The notes: generated from the letters alone by a model not told the origin. Counted from the first letter of the stretch, positions 49,438 to 58,772 are shown. The stretch is DNA of 64,000 nt from Leptospira neocaledonica (GCF_002812205.1 NZ_NPEA01000002.1:434001-498000); one strand, 5' to 3'. Translations and numbers: made by a program.

Positions 49438-49892
49438 CTTGCGCCCAATCCTTCGGTTCTGCCTAAGGCTCCCATTTTTTCGGTAGTAGTCGCTTTCACT
49501 GAAATACAATCTTCGGGAAGTCCTAATAGATTAGAAAGTGAAGATTGTATCTTAATTCTATGAGGAGAAATTTTAGGTCTTTCTCCGATCAGAGTGCAGT
49601 CGATATTTACTATACTGAAACTTCTCTCTTTCGCAAGATCTAAAGTTTTTTGCAAAATCAATTTGGAATCCATGTTCTTGAGAGAAGTATCCGTATCCGG
49701 AAAATATTGCCCTATATCCCCGAGCCCCAAGGCCCCCAAAATCGCGTCAGCTAATGCATGTATTACGATATCTGCATCCGAATGGCCGATCAATGCATAT
49801 TCTGAATCGATGATTGCTCCGCCCAGGATGAGTGGACGAGCCTCGTTAGTTTCCAGTCTATGGAAGTCTAGTCCTTGTCCTATTCTGTACAT
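49410..49892 (-). CDS. ispF: 2-C-methyl-D-erythritol 2,4-cyclodiphosphate synthase
   Basis: Fifth-step enzyme of the MEP isoprenoid pathway, converting CDP-ME-2-phosphate to MEcPP. The 160-residue protein is the usual length. Zinc-binding residues lie in GQGLDFHRL near 5-13 and [15 protein letters not shown] near 36-50; [19 protein letters not shown] follows, and the CDP-binding ending is [19 protein letters not shown] near 131-149. Its ATG is four bases after the nadA stop, so the two are co-transcribed. Trimeric cytoplasmic enzyme, expected to be essential in Leptospira, which uses the MEP route. Confidence 0.97.
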   Translation of the reverse strand: MYRIGQGLDFHRLETNEARPLILGGAIIDSEYALIGHSDADIVIHALADAILGALGLGDIGQYFPDTDTSLKNMDSKLILQKTLDLAKERSFSIVNIDCTLIGERPKISPHRIKIQSSLSNLLGLPEDCISVKATTTEKMGALGRTEGLGASCVVLLQKN

Positions 49893-49896
49893 TAAG

Positions 49897-50868
49897 TTAC
49901 TTGTAACTCACTTCCAGCATTCTTTGGACTGCCATTCTTCCTTTTTCTACGATTTCAGGATCCAACTTGATCTCGAATTGTTCGTATAGAAGTGCATCTT
50001 TAATTTTTTCTAATGTAATTCGTTTCATGTGTGGGCATGTTCTGCAAGAAGAAACAAATTGTCTGTCCGGGAACTCAGATCTGAGATTATCTCCCATAGA
50101 ACATTCCGTAACCAAGAATACATCCTTCGCACCTGAATCGCGAATGTATTTGGACATTTGGGAAGTGGATCCTGCGAAATCGGAAACTTCTACCACGTCT
50201 GTGTTACATTCAGGGTGAGAGATGACTGTGACTCCAGGCCATTGTTTTCTGACGGAAAGTATATCCTCTGCGGTGTACATCTCATGCACCATACAACGCC
50301 CAGGAAAAGAGATGATCTTTTTGTTCGTTTGTTTTTGCACATTTCCCGCAAGGTATTCATCAGGAAGAAAGATAACCGTATCGCTATCCAAAGAATTTAC
50401 GATCTGTACTGCGTTTGCAGAAGTACAACAAATATCAGTCTCTGCTTTAACTTCTGCAGTGCAGTTTACGTAAGTGACTACCGGGACTCCAGGATATTGG
50501 CTTTTTAGTTTTTTAACATCTTCTCTAGTGATACTTTCTGCGAGAGAACAACCTGCTTTTAGATCGGCGATGAGTACCTTCTTCTCCGGAGACATAAGCT
50601 TTGCAGTCTCCGCCATAAAATGAACTCCGTTAAAAAGTATAATGTCAGCATCCGTTTCTGCGGCGGCCTTACTTAGATAAAGTGAATCTCCAAGTATGTC
50701 AGAAACTCCGTGAAAAACATCCGGAGTCATATAATTATGTCCTAAAAGTACTGCGTTTTTTTCTTTTTTGAGACGGTTGATCTCCTGGATGAGAGGAAGT
50801 TTTTCCTCTATCTCATGTTCCATGTAAGTGGATTCCAGGGATTTTCGAATATCCTCTATGGTTTTCAT
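49897..50868 (-). CDS. nadA: Quinolinate synthase
   Basis: 4Fe-4S enzyme that condenses iminoaspartate and dihydroxyacetone phosphate into quinolinate for NAD synthesis. The 323-residue protein contains the three triplicated-domain motifs: [20 protein letters not shown] near 39-58, [20 protein letters not shown] near 98-117 with the first cluster cysteine, [13 protein letters not shown] near 147, [16 protein letters not shown] near 190 with the second, and [20 protein letters not shown] near 277-296 with the third. All three cluster cysteines are present. No nadB or nadC is adjacent; ispF follows after four bases. Confidence 0.97.
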   Translation of the reverse strand: MKTIEDIRKSLESTYMEHEIEEKLPLIQEINRLKKEKNAVLLGHNYMTPDVFHGVSDILGDSLYLSKAAAETDADIILFNGVHFMAETAKLMSPEKKVLIADLKAGCSLAESITREDVKKLKSQYPGVPVVTYVNCTAEVKAETDICCTSANAVQIVNSLDSDTVIFLPDEYLAGNVQKQTNKKIISFPGRCMVHEMYTAEDILSVRKQWPGVTVISHPECNTDVVEVSDFAGSTSQMSKYIRDSGAKDVFLVTECSMGDNLRSEFPDRQFVSSCRTCPHMKRITLEKIKDALLYEQFEIKLDPEIVEKGRMAVQRMLEVSYK

Positions 50869-51068
50869 GGGCTCCCCCGGCCAATTTAGGCGGTTCTATC
50901 TCTTTTTTAATTTCGACTCCTATACTTCGGAGTCTGGCAACCTAAATGTAAAATTGCCGAAAGAACTAGGTTTTGCAAGTGTTTATAATCCGTTTAGCGC
51001 CCAAAACATGAAGCGGATTCTGCCAACCTCGAGATTTTTGCGTCTTCTCGACCGTATCTTAAAATAAA

Positions 51069-51097
51069 TTGACAGAAAAAGAAATCCCGGGACAAAT
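51069..51097 (+). promoter_or_regulatory. Candidate lipL41 promoter
   Basis: TTGACA at 51069..51074, a 17-base spacer and ACAAAT at 51092..51097. The -35 is consensus but the -10 is poor, so the assignment is tentative. About 48 bases remain before the lipL41 ATG (51145). The AAAGGA ahead of the ATG is 15 bases away, farther than usual. Confidence 0.4.
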
Positions 51098-51144
51098 ACG
51101 AAGTTATTCCTAAAAATCATCCATAAAGGATTGGTATTAACCCA

Positions 51145-52209
51145 ATGAAAAAAATTTCTGCTCTGCTCCTCGCGGGAGCTATGGCATTCTTGCTCTCTAA
51201 TTGCGATGCAACAGTGGACGTCGAATACCCTGTTTTTCCTAAATCGAAAGAGGGACGCCAACTTCAAAAATTCCTAGGCTCTATCCGCAATGTGGGTTTA
51301 GCAGTCGAAAAACCCCAAAAAAGCCTTTGGGAAACCGTTTTCGGAGCAGGTTCCAGCTTTATCGATCAAATGCCTTCTAAAGTTTTTGAAGCTTTCGACA
51401 AAGAAACTTATTACAAGCTGATCGACCTGAGCAAAAGAGCTGACTCTATCAACGAGGCTTCTTTAACTCTTACCGGAATTACTAAAAGCCGTGTGAAACT
51501 CGGAAACCAATTAGGTGCTGAGGCTATTCTTCATATCGGTTATCAAAAACCATACACCGAGTGCGGAAGCGAGATGATGGTAGATTACGGCGCGGCTGCG
51601 TTGAAAGTTGGTGGAGCAATCGCTTCTATCGCAACTGGAAAACAAGTTGATACCGGAAACCAACCTATCAGCAAACAAACCGGTATCCGTTATATGCTTA
51701 TTCCTCTAGATGCTACTTTGATCAAAGTAGAAACTGGAGAAGTTAAAAAGGCTGTAGTTTCTAACCCTGCAAAAGTTGATGCAGGAGTTGGTAACATGGA
51801 TTGCCCTTCCGTTCTTGACTCTTTCGGAAAAGCTTTAGATGAAGCTGCTCTTTACATCAAAGACAGACTTTCTCCAAAAGTTAAAACCGAAGCTATCAAA
51901 GTATTCAAGAAAGACGAAGATCCTGAAGTTGCGGGATATCTTGACGACGGTTACCAAGAAATCACAGGAGAAACTCCTAGCTTCAAAAAAGCGAAAGAGA
52001 ACTGGGACAAAGCTGATAAAAAAGCTGGTGGAAAGTCTTGGGGAGCGAAAGCAAACCTAGGAACTTACTATTTCCAAGCCGGAGACTTCGAAAAAGCTAT
52101 TAAACTTTACGAAGAGGCGATGAAACTCAGTGGAGCTGACAAGAACTACGTGAGAGAACTTCGTAAACGTGTAGAAGCGGCTGCTGCCGTTGATGACACT
52201 GAAAAATAA
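51145..52209 (+). CDS. lipL41: LipL41 outer-membrane lipoprotein
   Basis: Close match to the leptospiral lipoprotein LipL41 over its full length. Signal peptide ends AFLLSNC (cysteine 20), followed by the characteristic [71 protein letters not shown] and [19 protein letters not shown]. The C-terminal ~60 residues form a TPR-like pair ([20 protein letters not shown]). LipL41 is an abundant outer-membrane-associated, hemin-binding lipoprotein of Leptospira and depends on the small protein Lep for stability. Total 354 residues. The lep start codon lies inside its 3' end. Confidence 0.96.
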   Translation: MKKISALLLAGAMAFLLSNCDATVDVEYPVFPKSKEGRQLQKFLGSIRNVGLAVEKPQKSLWETVFGAGSSFIDQMPSKVFEAFDKETYYKLIDLSKRADSINEASLTLTGITKSRVKLGNQLGAEAILHIGYQKPYTECGSEMMVDYGAAALKVGGAIASIATGKQVDTGNQPISKQTGIRYMLIPLDATLIKVETGEVKKAVVSNPAKVDAGVGNMDCPSVLDSFGKALDEAALYIKDRLSPKVKTEAIKVFKKDEDPEVAGYLDDGYQEITGETPSFKKAKENWDKADKKAGGKSWGAKANLGTYYFQAGDFEKAIKLYEEAMKLSGADKNYVRELRKRVEAAAAVDDTEK

Positions 52210-52561
52210 GAAAGTTAAACTTTCTTTCGGTTTCGAGAAAAGCGGGCTAACGTCCGCTTTTCTTTTATGTAGCGTATTTTTCTTGTCAGATTGTAGCAGA
52301 ACGAAACCGAATTTGGAAGAATGTTCGGATGCTCAGATCCATATTTCCAAACTGATCGCGAACGATGAAACGATGGAAAAAGGTGTACAAGCATTGATGT
52401 TAAGATCCGTGCTAAAACCTGAGACCAGTGAAGCCATCATCAGAAGTTGTGTGGAGAATAAAAGTTTACTCCAAGTACAATGTGAGCTCTCCAAGGAGAA
52501 GTTTGGCGATCTGCAGGAATGTAAAAAATTGGCTCCGAAAAGAGCAGAGACCGAAGGTTAA
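52193..52561 (+). CDS. lep: Lep, LipL41 partner/chaperone lipoprotein
   Basis: Small lipoprotein immediately after lipL41, matching the described Lep protein by position, size and cysteine pattern. ATG 52193 overlaps the last codons of lipL41 by 17 bases; a TTG one codon earlier is also possible. The leader is unusually long (residues 1-34: charged n-region, then [15 protein letters not shown] with the lipid cysteine at 34). The mature chain has conserved-looking cysteines in [35 protein letters not shown] and [11 protein letters not shown], and the [15 protein letters not shown] helix. Its leader is encoded by DNA that folds as a terminator-like hairpin (52236..52263). Lep is needed for LipL41 stability. 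122 residues. Confidence 0.9.
   Translation: MTLKNKKVKLSFGFEKSGLTSAFLLCSVFFLSDCSRTKPNLEECSDAQIHISKLIANDETMEKGVQALMLRSVLKPETSEAIIRSCVENKSLLQVQCELSKEKFGDLQECKKLAPKRAETEG
52236..52263 (+). terminator. Terminator-like hairpin between lipL41 and lep, inside the lep leader
   Basis: Stem AGAAAAGCGGGC / GTCCGCTTTTCT (12 pairs with one wobble) with loop TAAC, followed by TTTATG and, in RNA, a U-rich run. It lies 27 bases past the lipL41 stop but inside the lep coding region. It could act as an attenuator setting the LipL41:Lep ratio. Confidence 0.7.
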
Positions 52562-52641
52562 AGGTTTTTACTTTCTGTTTAACTTATTTAAGAGAATATT
52601 CTAACCAATAATATTGTTCCGGCATCTTTGAGATAAAATAA

Positions 52642-52662
52642 GGCCCCGATAGTATCGGGGCC
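52642..52662 (-). terminator. Terminator of the cysteine-module lipoprotein gene
   Basis: Ten-base perfect stem GGCCCCGATA / TATCGGGGCC around one base, directly beyond the stop codon of the minus-strand gene (52673); the minus-strand RNA continues CUUAUUUUAUC. Confidence 0.8.
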
Positions 52663-52672
52663 AATTCAGTTC

Positions 52673-54295
52673 TTAAAATCTTGGCATTAAATTTACCGAA
52701 GGTTTCTGAAAAACTCCACCTGAAGGTGCCGTGTAAGTGGTAGATTGTAATTGTGTTCCGGTTTGCAAATTATACCGTCTCAGATATGCAGTGCTATTGG
52801 AGCCAGAATCGATGTAGGTTAGGAATACATCTGCATTGGTTCCAGTACTTACAATATCAATTTCTCGAAAGGTATTTGAGCTAGGGCTAAGTGGAAATGT
52901 GCTAGCAGTGTTATTCGGAAAAACCCCGCCTACAGATGTTACATATTGTATAGGAACAACGCCGACACCTCCTCGCGAAAAGGCGAGGATCGTTTCTCCA
53001 TTCGATAGTGCGGCAAGCTGGGCAGAATCCGCGTATGCGCCATTATAATAGTAATTACTCGTATTCCAAGTAGAGCCATCGGTACTTGTTTGGATCGTAA
53101 CACCTGGAAAAGTTATAGGAGCTGCATAAGAAAGCCAGATTTTTTCCGAAGCTGATCCAGCGCCCGTTACTACTGCCGACAAAGAATAATTATAAATTCC
53201 TGCTCCGCCATATCCACCTACATAAGTCCAATTTATACAATCGCTACTTTTATAAATATACTGGCTGCCTACGGAACTGGAACTACTCACGTAGTTTAGA
53301 TAAAAATTCCCTTTAAAATAAACGAATCCAAAAGAAGAAAGTGTGGAAAAGGTAATATTACTCGCGGGTAAATCTGTTTTGACAAAATTTAGTGGAGCAA
53401 TTTGACTCCGTGGAGCAGTACCAAAACGAATAATATTTCCTCTCGAGTATGCTATATAACTAAGCCCACGATCCGGTGCATTTGCGATCTTCACGGCTTG
53501 GACACTTGCATTATTATTATAATAAGGTATTGGGTTTGACGGCGGCGGATAAATGGACTGAGCTAAAATCTGTCCTGCGGCAGAAATTCCTCCATTACTA
53601 GTTCCTGTCTCAACTGAAAGAGCCAATTCCACCTGATTAATTTGAGTCATTATATCGGGTTCGATATTAATATAGTATTCCCCACTTCCCGCAGTACTAT
53701 GATTTCCGTGAGTTGCAGGACACATACTTTGAGAAACATTAGGCCCAAAATGAAGAACTCCACATTGATTACACCATCTCCATCCCTGTTGTGAGTTAGG
53801 AGTTGCATTAAAACCTAGAGCATAGGAACCGCTTCCTGTAGCATTATGTGTTCCTCCGTTTGGACAAACATTTGCTGATCCGGGATAATCGAACCAAATG
53901 GCTTGGCAATTTTTACACCAATGCCAGTGGTCTTGGTAGCCGGATGGAACGGGTTGCCCGCTAGTAAGAAACGGAAGGTAATAGATTCCACTCGGTATCG
54001 CTTCATGAGGCAGACCATCTCTTGGACAGATACTATTAGGTTGTTCCAGTCCATAATAAAAAAGCCCGTTACATTTATGGCACCAAGCCCAATTCGATTG
54101 TGTGTACATGCCCGATATCACAGTTTGAGCGCTTACGGAATTGGTAGGGGCAGAACTCAAATTTTTAGCCGAGGACAAAAGCCCGGAAAGAAAAGAAACT
54201 TCATTCTCTCCATGATGTTCGTGAGGAATACAATTCCCAATAATGGGTGAAAGAAATAGTACCAATAAAACTGCACTGATAATACGTGAACGCAT
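52673..54295 (-). CDS. Lipoprotein with three WxWCxxC modules and a propeller-like C-terminus
   Basis: I take ATG 54295, which follows AAAGGAGCATTT and gives a lipoprotein signal ending PIIGNC (cysteine 22) with His-rich IPHEHHG right after it; the longer frame is poorly supported. Residues ~69-208 hold three tandem ~40-residue modules, each WxWCxxC...CP..G..H...GSGxYxL (for example WHWCKNCQAIWF and CPNGGTHNATGSGSYAL). These resemble small zinc- or disulfide-stabilised modules seen in Streptomyces and Burkholderia secreted proteins. The C-terminal ~330 residues carry Asp-box-like turns (YKSSDCINWTYVG, QTSTDGSTWNTS) typical of sialidase-type beta propellers. 540 residues. Flanked by lep and a lep relic. 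Confidence 0.8.
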   Translation of the reverse strand: MRSRIISAVLLVLFLSPIIGNCIPHEHHGENEVSFLSGLLSSAKNLSSAPTNSVSAQTVISGMYTQSNWAWCHKCNGLFYYGLEQPNSICPRDGLPHEAIPSGIYYLPFLTSGQPVPSGYQDHWHWCKNCQAIWFDYPGSANVCPNGGTHNATGSGSYALGFNATPNSQQGWRWCNQCGVLHFGPNVSQSMCPATHGNHSTAGSGEYYINIEPDIMTQINQVELALSVETGTSNGGISAAGQILAQSIYPPPSNPIPYYNNNASVQAVKIANAPDRGLSYIAYSRGNIIRFGTAPRSQIAPLNFVKTDLPASNITFSTLSSFGFVYFKGNFYLNYVSSSSSVGSQYIYKSSDCINWTYVGGYGGAGIYNYSLSAVVTGAGSASEKIWLSYAAPITFPGVTIQTSTDGSTWNTSNYYYNGAYADSAQLAALSNGETILAFSRGGVGVVPIQYVTSVGGVFPNNTASTFPLSPSSNTFREIDIVSTGTNADVFLTYIDSGSNSTAYLRRYNLQTGTQLQSTTYTAPSGGVFQKPSVNLMPRF

Positions 54296-54667
54296 AAATG
54301 CTCCTTTAGCTTTAGTTAATGCAGATCTGATCAATTCAGAGGAAATAAATTATTAATTCTTAAAAATGACAAATAGGGAACACATATAATCATAGATTAG
54401 AAACTTTGTATATCGCTCGAATAGGTAGTTTTATTCATTTTTTAAAATATAATCTGAGTTTATTCCGTACGAGCCTGTGATCCGGCGAGAACTGAGTATG
54501 AAAAAACAACCCTAAAAACGGTTGGATGACGTCTGCTTTTCTTTTATAGTGTACAAGCCTTGATGTTAAGATTCGTGCTAAAACCTGAAACTAGCCAGGT
54601 GAGGATTAAGGAATATATTCGAGAAATCTAATTGTAAAAATTGAAGCGTTATACATGCTGGAATCAT
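54296..54667. other. Intergenic region with lep relic
   Basis: Apart from the lep remnant at 54529..54594 this stretch has no gene I can support. It contains the divergent upstream regions of the cysteine-module lipoprotein and of the following lipoprotein gene. Confidence 0.5.
54529..54594 (+). pseudogene. Decayed internal fragment of lep
   Basis: Two blocks match lep in the same orientation: 19 bases (54529..54547, one mismatch, to lep 52250..52268) joined directly to 46 bases (54549..54594, four mismatches, to lep 52383..52428). About 114 bases of lep between them are missing. The right-hand end of the matched lep region and its lipobox are absent, so this cannot be functional. Confidence 0.85.
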
Positions 54668-55582
54668 ATGTTTAAGAAAGTTCTTACCATTTCTTTTGGA
54701 TCCCTTTTTTTCTATTTAGTATCGTGTGTTAGTTTGCAGCCGATAAAAGAAGATCAAATTCCCATTTCTGAGAAAAATAGTTATAAGCCTAAACCTTTTC
54801 AACCTAAAGCAGCAATCGATTATTTTATTCCATTAAGAGCAAATGTCTTTAGGAATTATCATCGATCTGGGCAAACTGTTTCCGCGTATGATTATGCGGG
54901 ACCAGGTTTGGATCTTGGGAATGGTTTATTTTTGGATATCAACGGTAATTTCTCAATAAACGTTTCGTCTCTTTTTGATTTGGATAAAAAGGAAAAAGTT
55001 TCGATTGAATGTGACGGAAATTACGGCTACACCATAAGAAAAGATAAAGAGAAATTTTTCTATAAAGAGCACGGCCTTAAATTTATGAACCCGTTTCCAT
55101 CAACTGCCGAACTCATAATAGAAAATGATGGCTTTATAGCTCCCAATAGCGTGTTCGGTGATATAAAATATTCTGTTAATGGCAATGTAATATCGAAGAT
55201 AAAGAAGAGTGGAAAAGAAGACGTCTCGACAATGAACGGTGGTATTGTGAAAATTACCACATTAGGTGAAGAGGATATTCTTTCGGTTGAACGCCTTCCG
55301 AAAGAAGAAGGTCTCGCAATTTACGGTATCCAAGGGTATAAATCTGTTAAACTGAAAATTGTAAAGAATGAAATGGAAGTAAGCACTGAAAGTATCTCTC
55401 CTTATAGTGATGAGATTTTCGTAACAAAGTATAGATATTTGCGTTCTGCAAATAGGATCTTATTGTTTCATCCAGACAATAAGGGGACAGGAGTGAGCAT
55501 CGAGAAAAAAGGAGATGAGGTTTCCATTCGTTCTCTAGGCATTTCAGTAAGAGGCCAGAACTATACTTGTAAAGTTCAATAA
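54668..55582 (+). CDS. Lipoprotein of unknown function, 304 aa
   Basis: The ATG at 54668 gives a lipoprotein signal ending LVSC (cysteine 20); an in-frame TTG at 54641 adds nine residues ahead of a poor signal. The mature chain is beta-rich with many charged turns (NYGYTIRKDKEKFFYKEHGL, NGGIVKITTLGEEDILSVER, GVSIEKKGDEVSIRSLGISV) and no recognised motif. No strong ribosome binding site is seen. It lies immediately downstream of the lep relic, in the same orientation as lipL41-lep, so it may once have been closer to that operon. Function unknown. Confidence 0.72.
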   Translation: MFKKVLTISFGSLFFYLVSCVSLQPIKEDQIPISEKNSYKPKPFQPKAAIDYFIPLRANVFRNYHRSGQTVSAYDYAGPGLDLGNGLFLDINGNFSINVSSLFDLDKKEKVSIECDGNYGYTIRKDKEKFFYKEHGLKFMNPFPSTAELIIENDGFIAPNSVFGDIKYSVNGNVISKIKKSGKEDVSTMNGGIVKITTLGEEDILSVERLPKEEGLAIYGIQGYKSVKLKIVKNEMEVSTESISPYSDEIFVTKYRYLRSANRILLFHPDNKGTGVSIEKKGDEVSIRSLGISVRGQNYTCKVQ

Positions 55583-55625
55583 TCAGAAATAAGCCCGAAA
55601 CTCAATTTTCAATTAAGGAAGACTA

Positions 55626-55691
55626 ATGTTAAAACGATTGGATTCCTTAATTGCCGCCTTTTTCCGGATTGTAGAAACCGGAGAACTCTAA
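55626..55691 (+). CDS. Possible short ORF (21 aa) upstream of the radical SAM gene
   Basis: ATG with AAGGAAGAC upstream opens a 21-codon frame (MLKRLDSLIAAFFRIVETGE, then L and stop) ending 24 bases before the radical SAM start. It could be a leader peptide, a gene remnant or chance; only the well-placed ribosome binding site supports it. Confidence 0.25.
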   Translation: MLKRLDSLIAAFFRIVETGEL

Positions 55692-55715
55692 AGTTTAGTA
55701 GTGAAGGCTCCTTCC

Positions 55716-57629
55716 ATGGCAAAACTAAAACTGGTTCAACTACCTGTTCCTCCTCCTACGGCCTTTGCCGCTACGGGGAATGTTCCCTTGGCAGCTGGAT
55801 GTTTGGCTGTTTCTGCCCGGGAGAATGGCCTGGAAAAAAAAGGCTTAGAATTAGAAGTTCTAGATCCTGATATCACAGATAAAGAAGGAGATAGCCAACT
55901 TGCGGACCGTATCGCAAAAGATGAGCCTGAATTTTTGGGCTTCTCACTTTATCTTTGGAATACGGAAAGAAGTCTTCATCTCGCTAAAGAAGTAAAACGT
56001 AGATCTCCATCCACTAAAATTTTAATCGGCGGACCGGAAGTAAATCCGGATAATCCTTTCGTTCTCTCCGAAACAGGTTACGATATTGCAGTCTCCGGTG
56101 AAGCGGAGCATACATTTTTTGCTCTTATGGAAACTCTTCTTAAAAAGGAAGATCCTAGGAAATTACCCAATATAGCAGTCAGAGAACTGGATGGAAAAAT
56201 GGGAATGTTTTCCAGAGAAGAGAATGCTTCCTTTCCACTTACGAGTTATCCTTCTCCTTATCTACAAGGATTTGTGCCTGTGGATCCGGCAAGATCCACA
56301 TATCTGGAAACCGTAAGAGGATGTAGATCCCAATGCACTTATTGTTTTTATCCTAAGAGTAGTAACGTATTAAGAACTTTAGATATACCTGAGACGATCA
56401 AACTTCTTTCCAGTTTGAAAGATAAAGGAGCCAAAGAGTTAGTATTTTTAGATCCTACATTCAATCATAGACCAGGCTTCGAAGAATTTTTAGATGCGAT
56501 CATAGATGTAAACTCGGACAGAGCGATGACAATGTTCGGAGAATTGAGATCTGAAGGAATTACTGAAAAGATCGCAGACAAACTAGCGTTAGCCGGTTTT
56601 AATCGAATAGAACTCGGAATGCAGTCCATTAATAAGGAAACCTTAAAACGTGTAAAACGTTTTGGAAGTCCTGAAAAAGTAGCTGAGGCAGCCAGAATGT
56701 TGGCTGATCGAGGGATCGAACTCTTATTGGATTTAATCATCGGGCTTCCCGGAGATACCCCTGACGATGTGATGGAAGGGATAGAATTTTTTTATGGGCA
56801 TGGATTAGGAGAATGGGTCCAGGTATTTCCATTATCCATTCTGCCTGGAACTGCAATGAGAAAGGATGCAGAGTCCGAAGGATTGGTATATCTTCCTAAA
56901 CCACCTTATAGAGTGATTCGAACTCCTAATTTTAGCCCGGAAGCATTGAGCTCCACATTGTTCCGCTCAGAAGACAGATTGGATAGAAGATTGGATGAAA
57001 CTCCTCGTAGTCTTTTGTCAGACCCAGATCCTTCAGTTTCCGATATATTTTCCTTTTCTCCAGGATTGTCCGAAAAGTTTGCCTTAGAGGATTTTTCACT
57101 TTCGGGTGCCAGACATGTTTCCATTTGGTGGAGAGGAGATAATTTAGAAAAATCTAAAAAAGAATTCTTTGATAGATTGAATTATAGATTTAACAAAGAT
57201 CCTTTTGCTGTCACTGATCTGGTATTATATCCTAGATCTACTTTTGATCCTGAATTGATTACTGAGATTATGGAAGAATTTTCCAAGGTCCCGGCATCTT
57301 ATCTTTCTAGAACACTCGCTCATAGAGGAGAAAATATGCTCCATAGGATTGTTCTCGTCCTTCCTCAAGGGATTTCTTTTCCATTAGAATGGATTTCCGA
57401 GATCAGAGAATATATCCCTGTTTTCCAGGAAATGGAATGGGAAGAAGCAGTACGAAAGTCCGAAGAACTTGGAGGAGAATTTCCAGGGGCAAGGATCATT
57501 TCTAAAAATGAAAACGGCTCGGCTTGGAAAATCCTAAAAGAAAATGCAGACCCCGAATCTGTAACCTTTGCCGACAGAGTTTTAGAAAAGCGTTGGTGCT
57601 GGGAAGTTTTAGGTTATTCTGAGAAATGA
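55716..57629 (+). CDS. B12-binding-domain radical SAM protein
   Basis: A 637-residue enzyme of the cobalamin-binding radical SAM superfamily. The N-terminal ~170 residues form a B12-binding-like Rossmann domain (ADRIAKDEPEFLGFSLYLWN, STKILIGGPEVNPDNPF), followed by the radical SAM core with TVRGCRSQCTYCFYPKSSN near 200 (C-x3-C-x2-C), IGLPGDTPDDVMEGIEF near 340 and a long C-terminal region. The canonical DxHxxG cobalamin motif is not evident, so B12 binding is not certain. I take ATG 55716 over a GTG at 55701 because AAGG lies a suitable distance upstream. Substrate unknown; many relatives modify RNA, lipids or peptides. Confidence 0.85.
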   Translation: MAKLKLVQLPVPPPTAFAATGNVPLAAGCLAVSARENGLEKKGLELEVLDPDITDKEGDSQLADRIAKDEPEFLGFSLYLWNTERSLHLAKEVKRRSPSTKILIGGPEVNPDNPFVLSETGYDIAVSGEAEHTFFALMETLLKKEDPRKLPNIAVRELDGKMGMFSREENASFPLTSYPSPYLQGFVPVDPARSTYLETVRGCRSQCTYCFYPKSSNVLRTLDIPETIKLLSSLKDKGAKELVFLDPTFNHRPGFEEFLDAIIDVNSDRAMTMFGELRSEGITEKIADKLALAGFNRIELGMQSINKETLKRVKRFGSPEKVAEAARMLADRGIELLLDLIIGLPGDTPDDVMEGIEFFYGHGLGEWVQVFPLSILPGTAMRKDAESEGLVYLPKPPYRVIRTPNFSPEALSSTLFRSEDRLDRRLDETPRSLLSDPDPSVSDIFSFSPGLSEKFALEDFSLSGARHVSIWWRGDNLEKSKKEFFDRLNYRFNKDPFAVTDLVLYPRSTFDPELITEIMEEFSKVPASYLSRTLAHRGENMLHRIVLVLPQGISFPLEWISEIREYIPVFQEMEWEEAVRKSEELGGEFPGARIISKNENGSAWKILKENADPESVTFADRVLEKRWCWEVLGYSEK

Positions 57630-57840
57630 TATTCTGATAAAGTAGAATCGAACTCCATCCGACTGGGCCCATCTTCGCAATATATTTATACTTCCGTTTA
57701 CGGTCACGATCATTCTAGAGGCTCTGTTTTTTCATTCTCCAAAAAACTGATCTCCTGTTATAAAAAATCACCTTCTGACGATTTTATACAATTTTTCTCT
57801 TCGATTTGCGCTTAGCATTTCTGCATTATCGGAGAATGAA

Positions 57841-58416
57841 ATGCAAAACAGCCGTAAGAAAGTATACGATTTCCCTCATAAGGCTATCCGTTACGGGATC
57901 TCAAAATTAGTACAAGAATCAAGTAAGACTGAATATTCCGACTCTAAAGAAGTGTTCCAACTTTTCGAATTAGGAAAAGAAGTCTTCCAAATGTTAAAAA
58001 TACATGCAAGAGATGAAGAAGCTGTCAGTCTTAAACATCTGGAAGAAAAGGATCCACAAGCTTCTCTCAAAGACAAAGAAGAACATAAATATCTAGAGGA
58101 AAAAATAGAAGAGCTAGAGTCACTTTTAGATCGGATCAAAGAAGAAGTAGAGCAGGCAAATATTCACTCCGAGGAATTTTATACAAAACTAATTCGTTTT
58201 CAAACGGATTACTTTTCTCATATGAGTAGAGAAGAAGAGGAAACTCAAGTCAGATTACATTTATACTTTTCAGATCAGGAATTGGACGATCATCAAAAAG
58301 AGATCATGAGCTCTTTGGGTGGAGATGAGTTTAAAATTTGGGCCAAGTATTTGATCCCAAATGTTCCGACCCCAATTAAAAATAGATTCGAGGAAATGTT
58401 AAAAACTTATTCTTGA
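57841..58416 (+). CDS. Hemerythrin-like (HHE) domain protein
   Basis: A 191-residue helical protein with the ligand pattern of hemerythrin/HHE proteins: FPHKAIRYGISKLVQES near 11-27, LKIHARDEEAVSLKHLEEKD near 50-69, DKEEHKYLEEKIEELESLLD near 79-98 and YFSHMSREEEETQVRLHLYF near 120-139. These match the H...H-x-x-E-E...H...H-x4-E order of a diiron site. Such proteins bind oxygen or nitric oxide or sense iron. No signal peptide. It is followed by the Cdd1 gene on the same strand after a 74-base gap. Confidence 0.85.
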   Translation: MQNSRKKVYDFPHKAIRYGISKLVQESSKTEYSDSKEVFQLFELGKEVFQMLKIHARDEEAVSLKHLEEKDPQASLKDKEEHKYLEEKIEELESLLDRIKEEVEQANIHSEEFYTKLIRFQTDYFSHMSREEEETQVRLHLYFSDQELDDHQKEIMSSLGGDEFKIWAKYLIPNVPTPIKNRFEEMLKTYS

Positions 58417-58490
58417 ACCACGGTATTGGTTAGTTATAAACCGAGTAAGTCACTTGATTTTTGGGCGGACGTCCTGTATGATTCTTCTCG

Positions 58491-58772
58491 ATGAAGTCGG
58501 ATAAATCAGAGGTATTAAAAGAATTTCGCACTCTTCCCGGTGTGGGTAAAGTAATTGCAGAAGATCTTTGGAATCTGGGCGTTCGTAGCAAAGCGGAACT
58601 TGCAAAACTAGATCCGGAAAAATTATACGAAAAAATCTGCGAATACCAAGGCACTCGAGTAGATCCTTGTATGTTGTACGTATTTCGTTGTGCAGTTTAT
58701 GTTTCCGCAACTTCCGATCCTGAACCCGAAAAAATGAAATGGTGGTTCTGGAAGGACAAACAGCTTGTCTGA
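58491..58772 (+). CDS. Cdd1-family helix-hairpin-helix protein
   Basis: A 93-residue protein of the Cdd1/pathogenicity-locus family (PF11731), built around helix-hairpin-helix motifs: RTLPGVGKVIAEDLWNLGV near 13-31 and AELAKLDPEKLYEKICEYQG near 36-55, with conserved cysteines in VDPCMLYVFRCAVY. HhH motifs suggest nucleic-acid contact, but no function has been shown to my knowledge. Its last eight bases overlap the AraC-type gene, so the two are coupled. Confidence 0.88.
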   Translation: MKSDKSEVLKEFRTLPGVGKVIAEDLWNLGVRSKAELAKLDPEKLYEKICEYQGTRVDPCMLYVFRCAVYVSATSDPEPEKMKWWFWKDKQLV

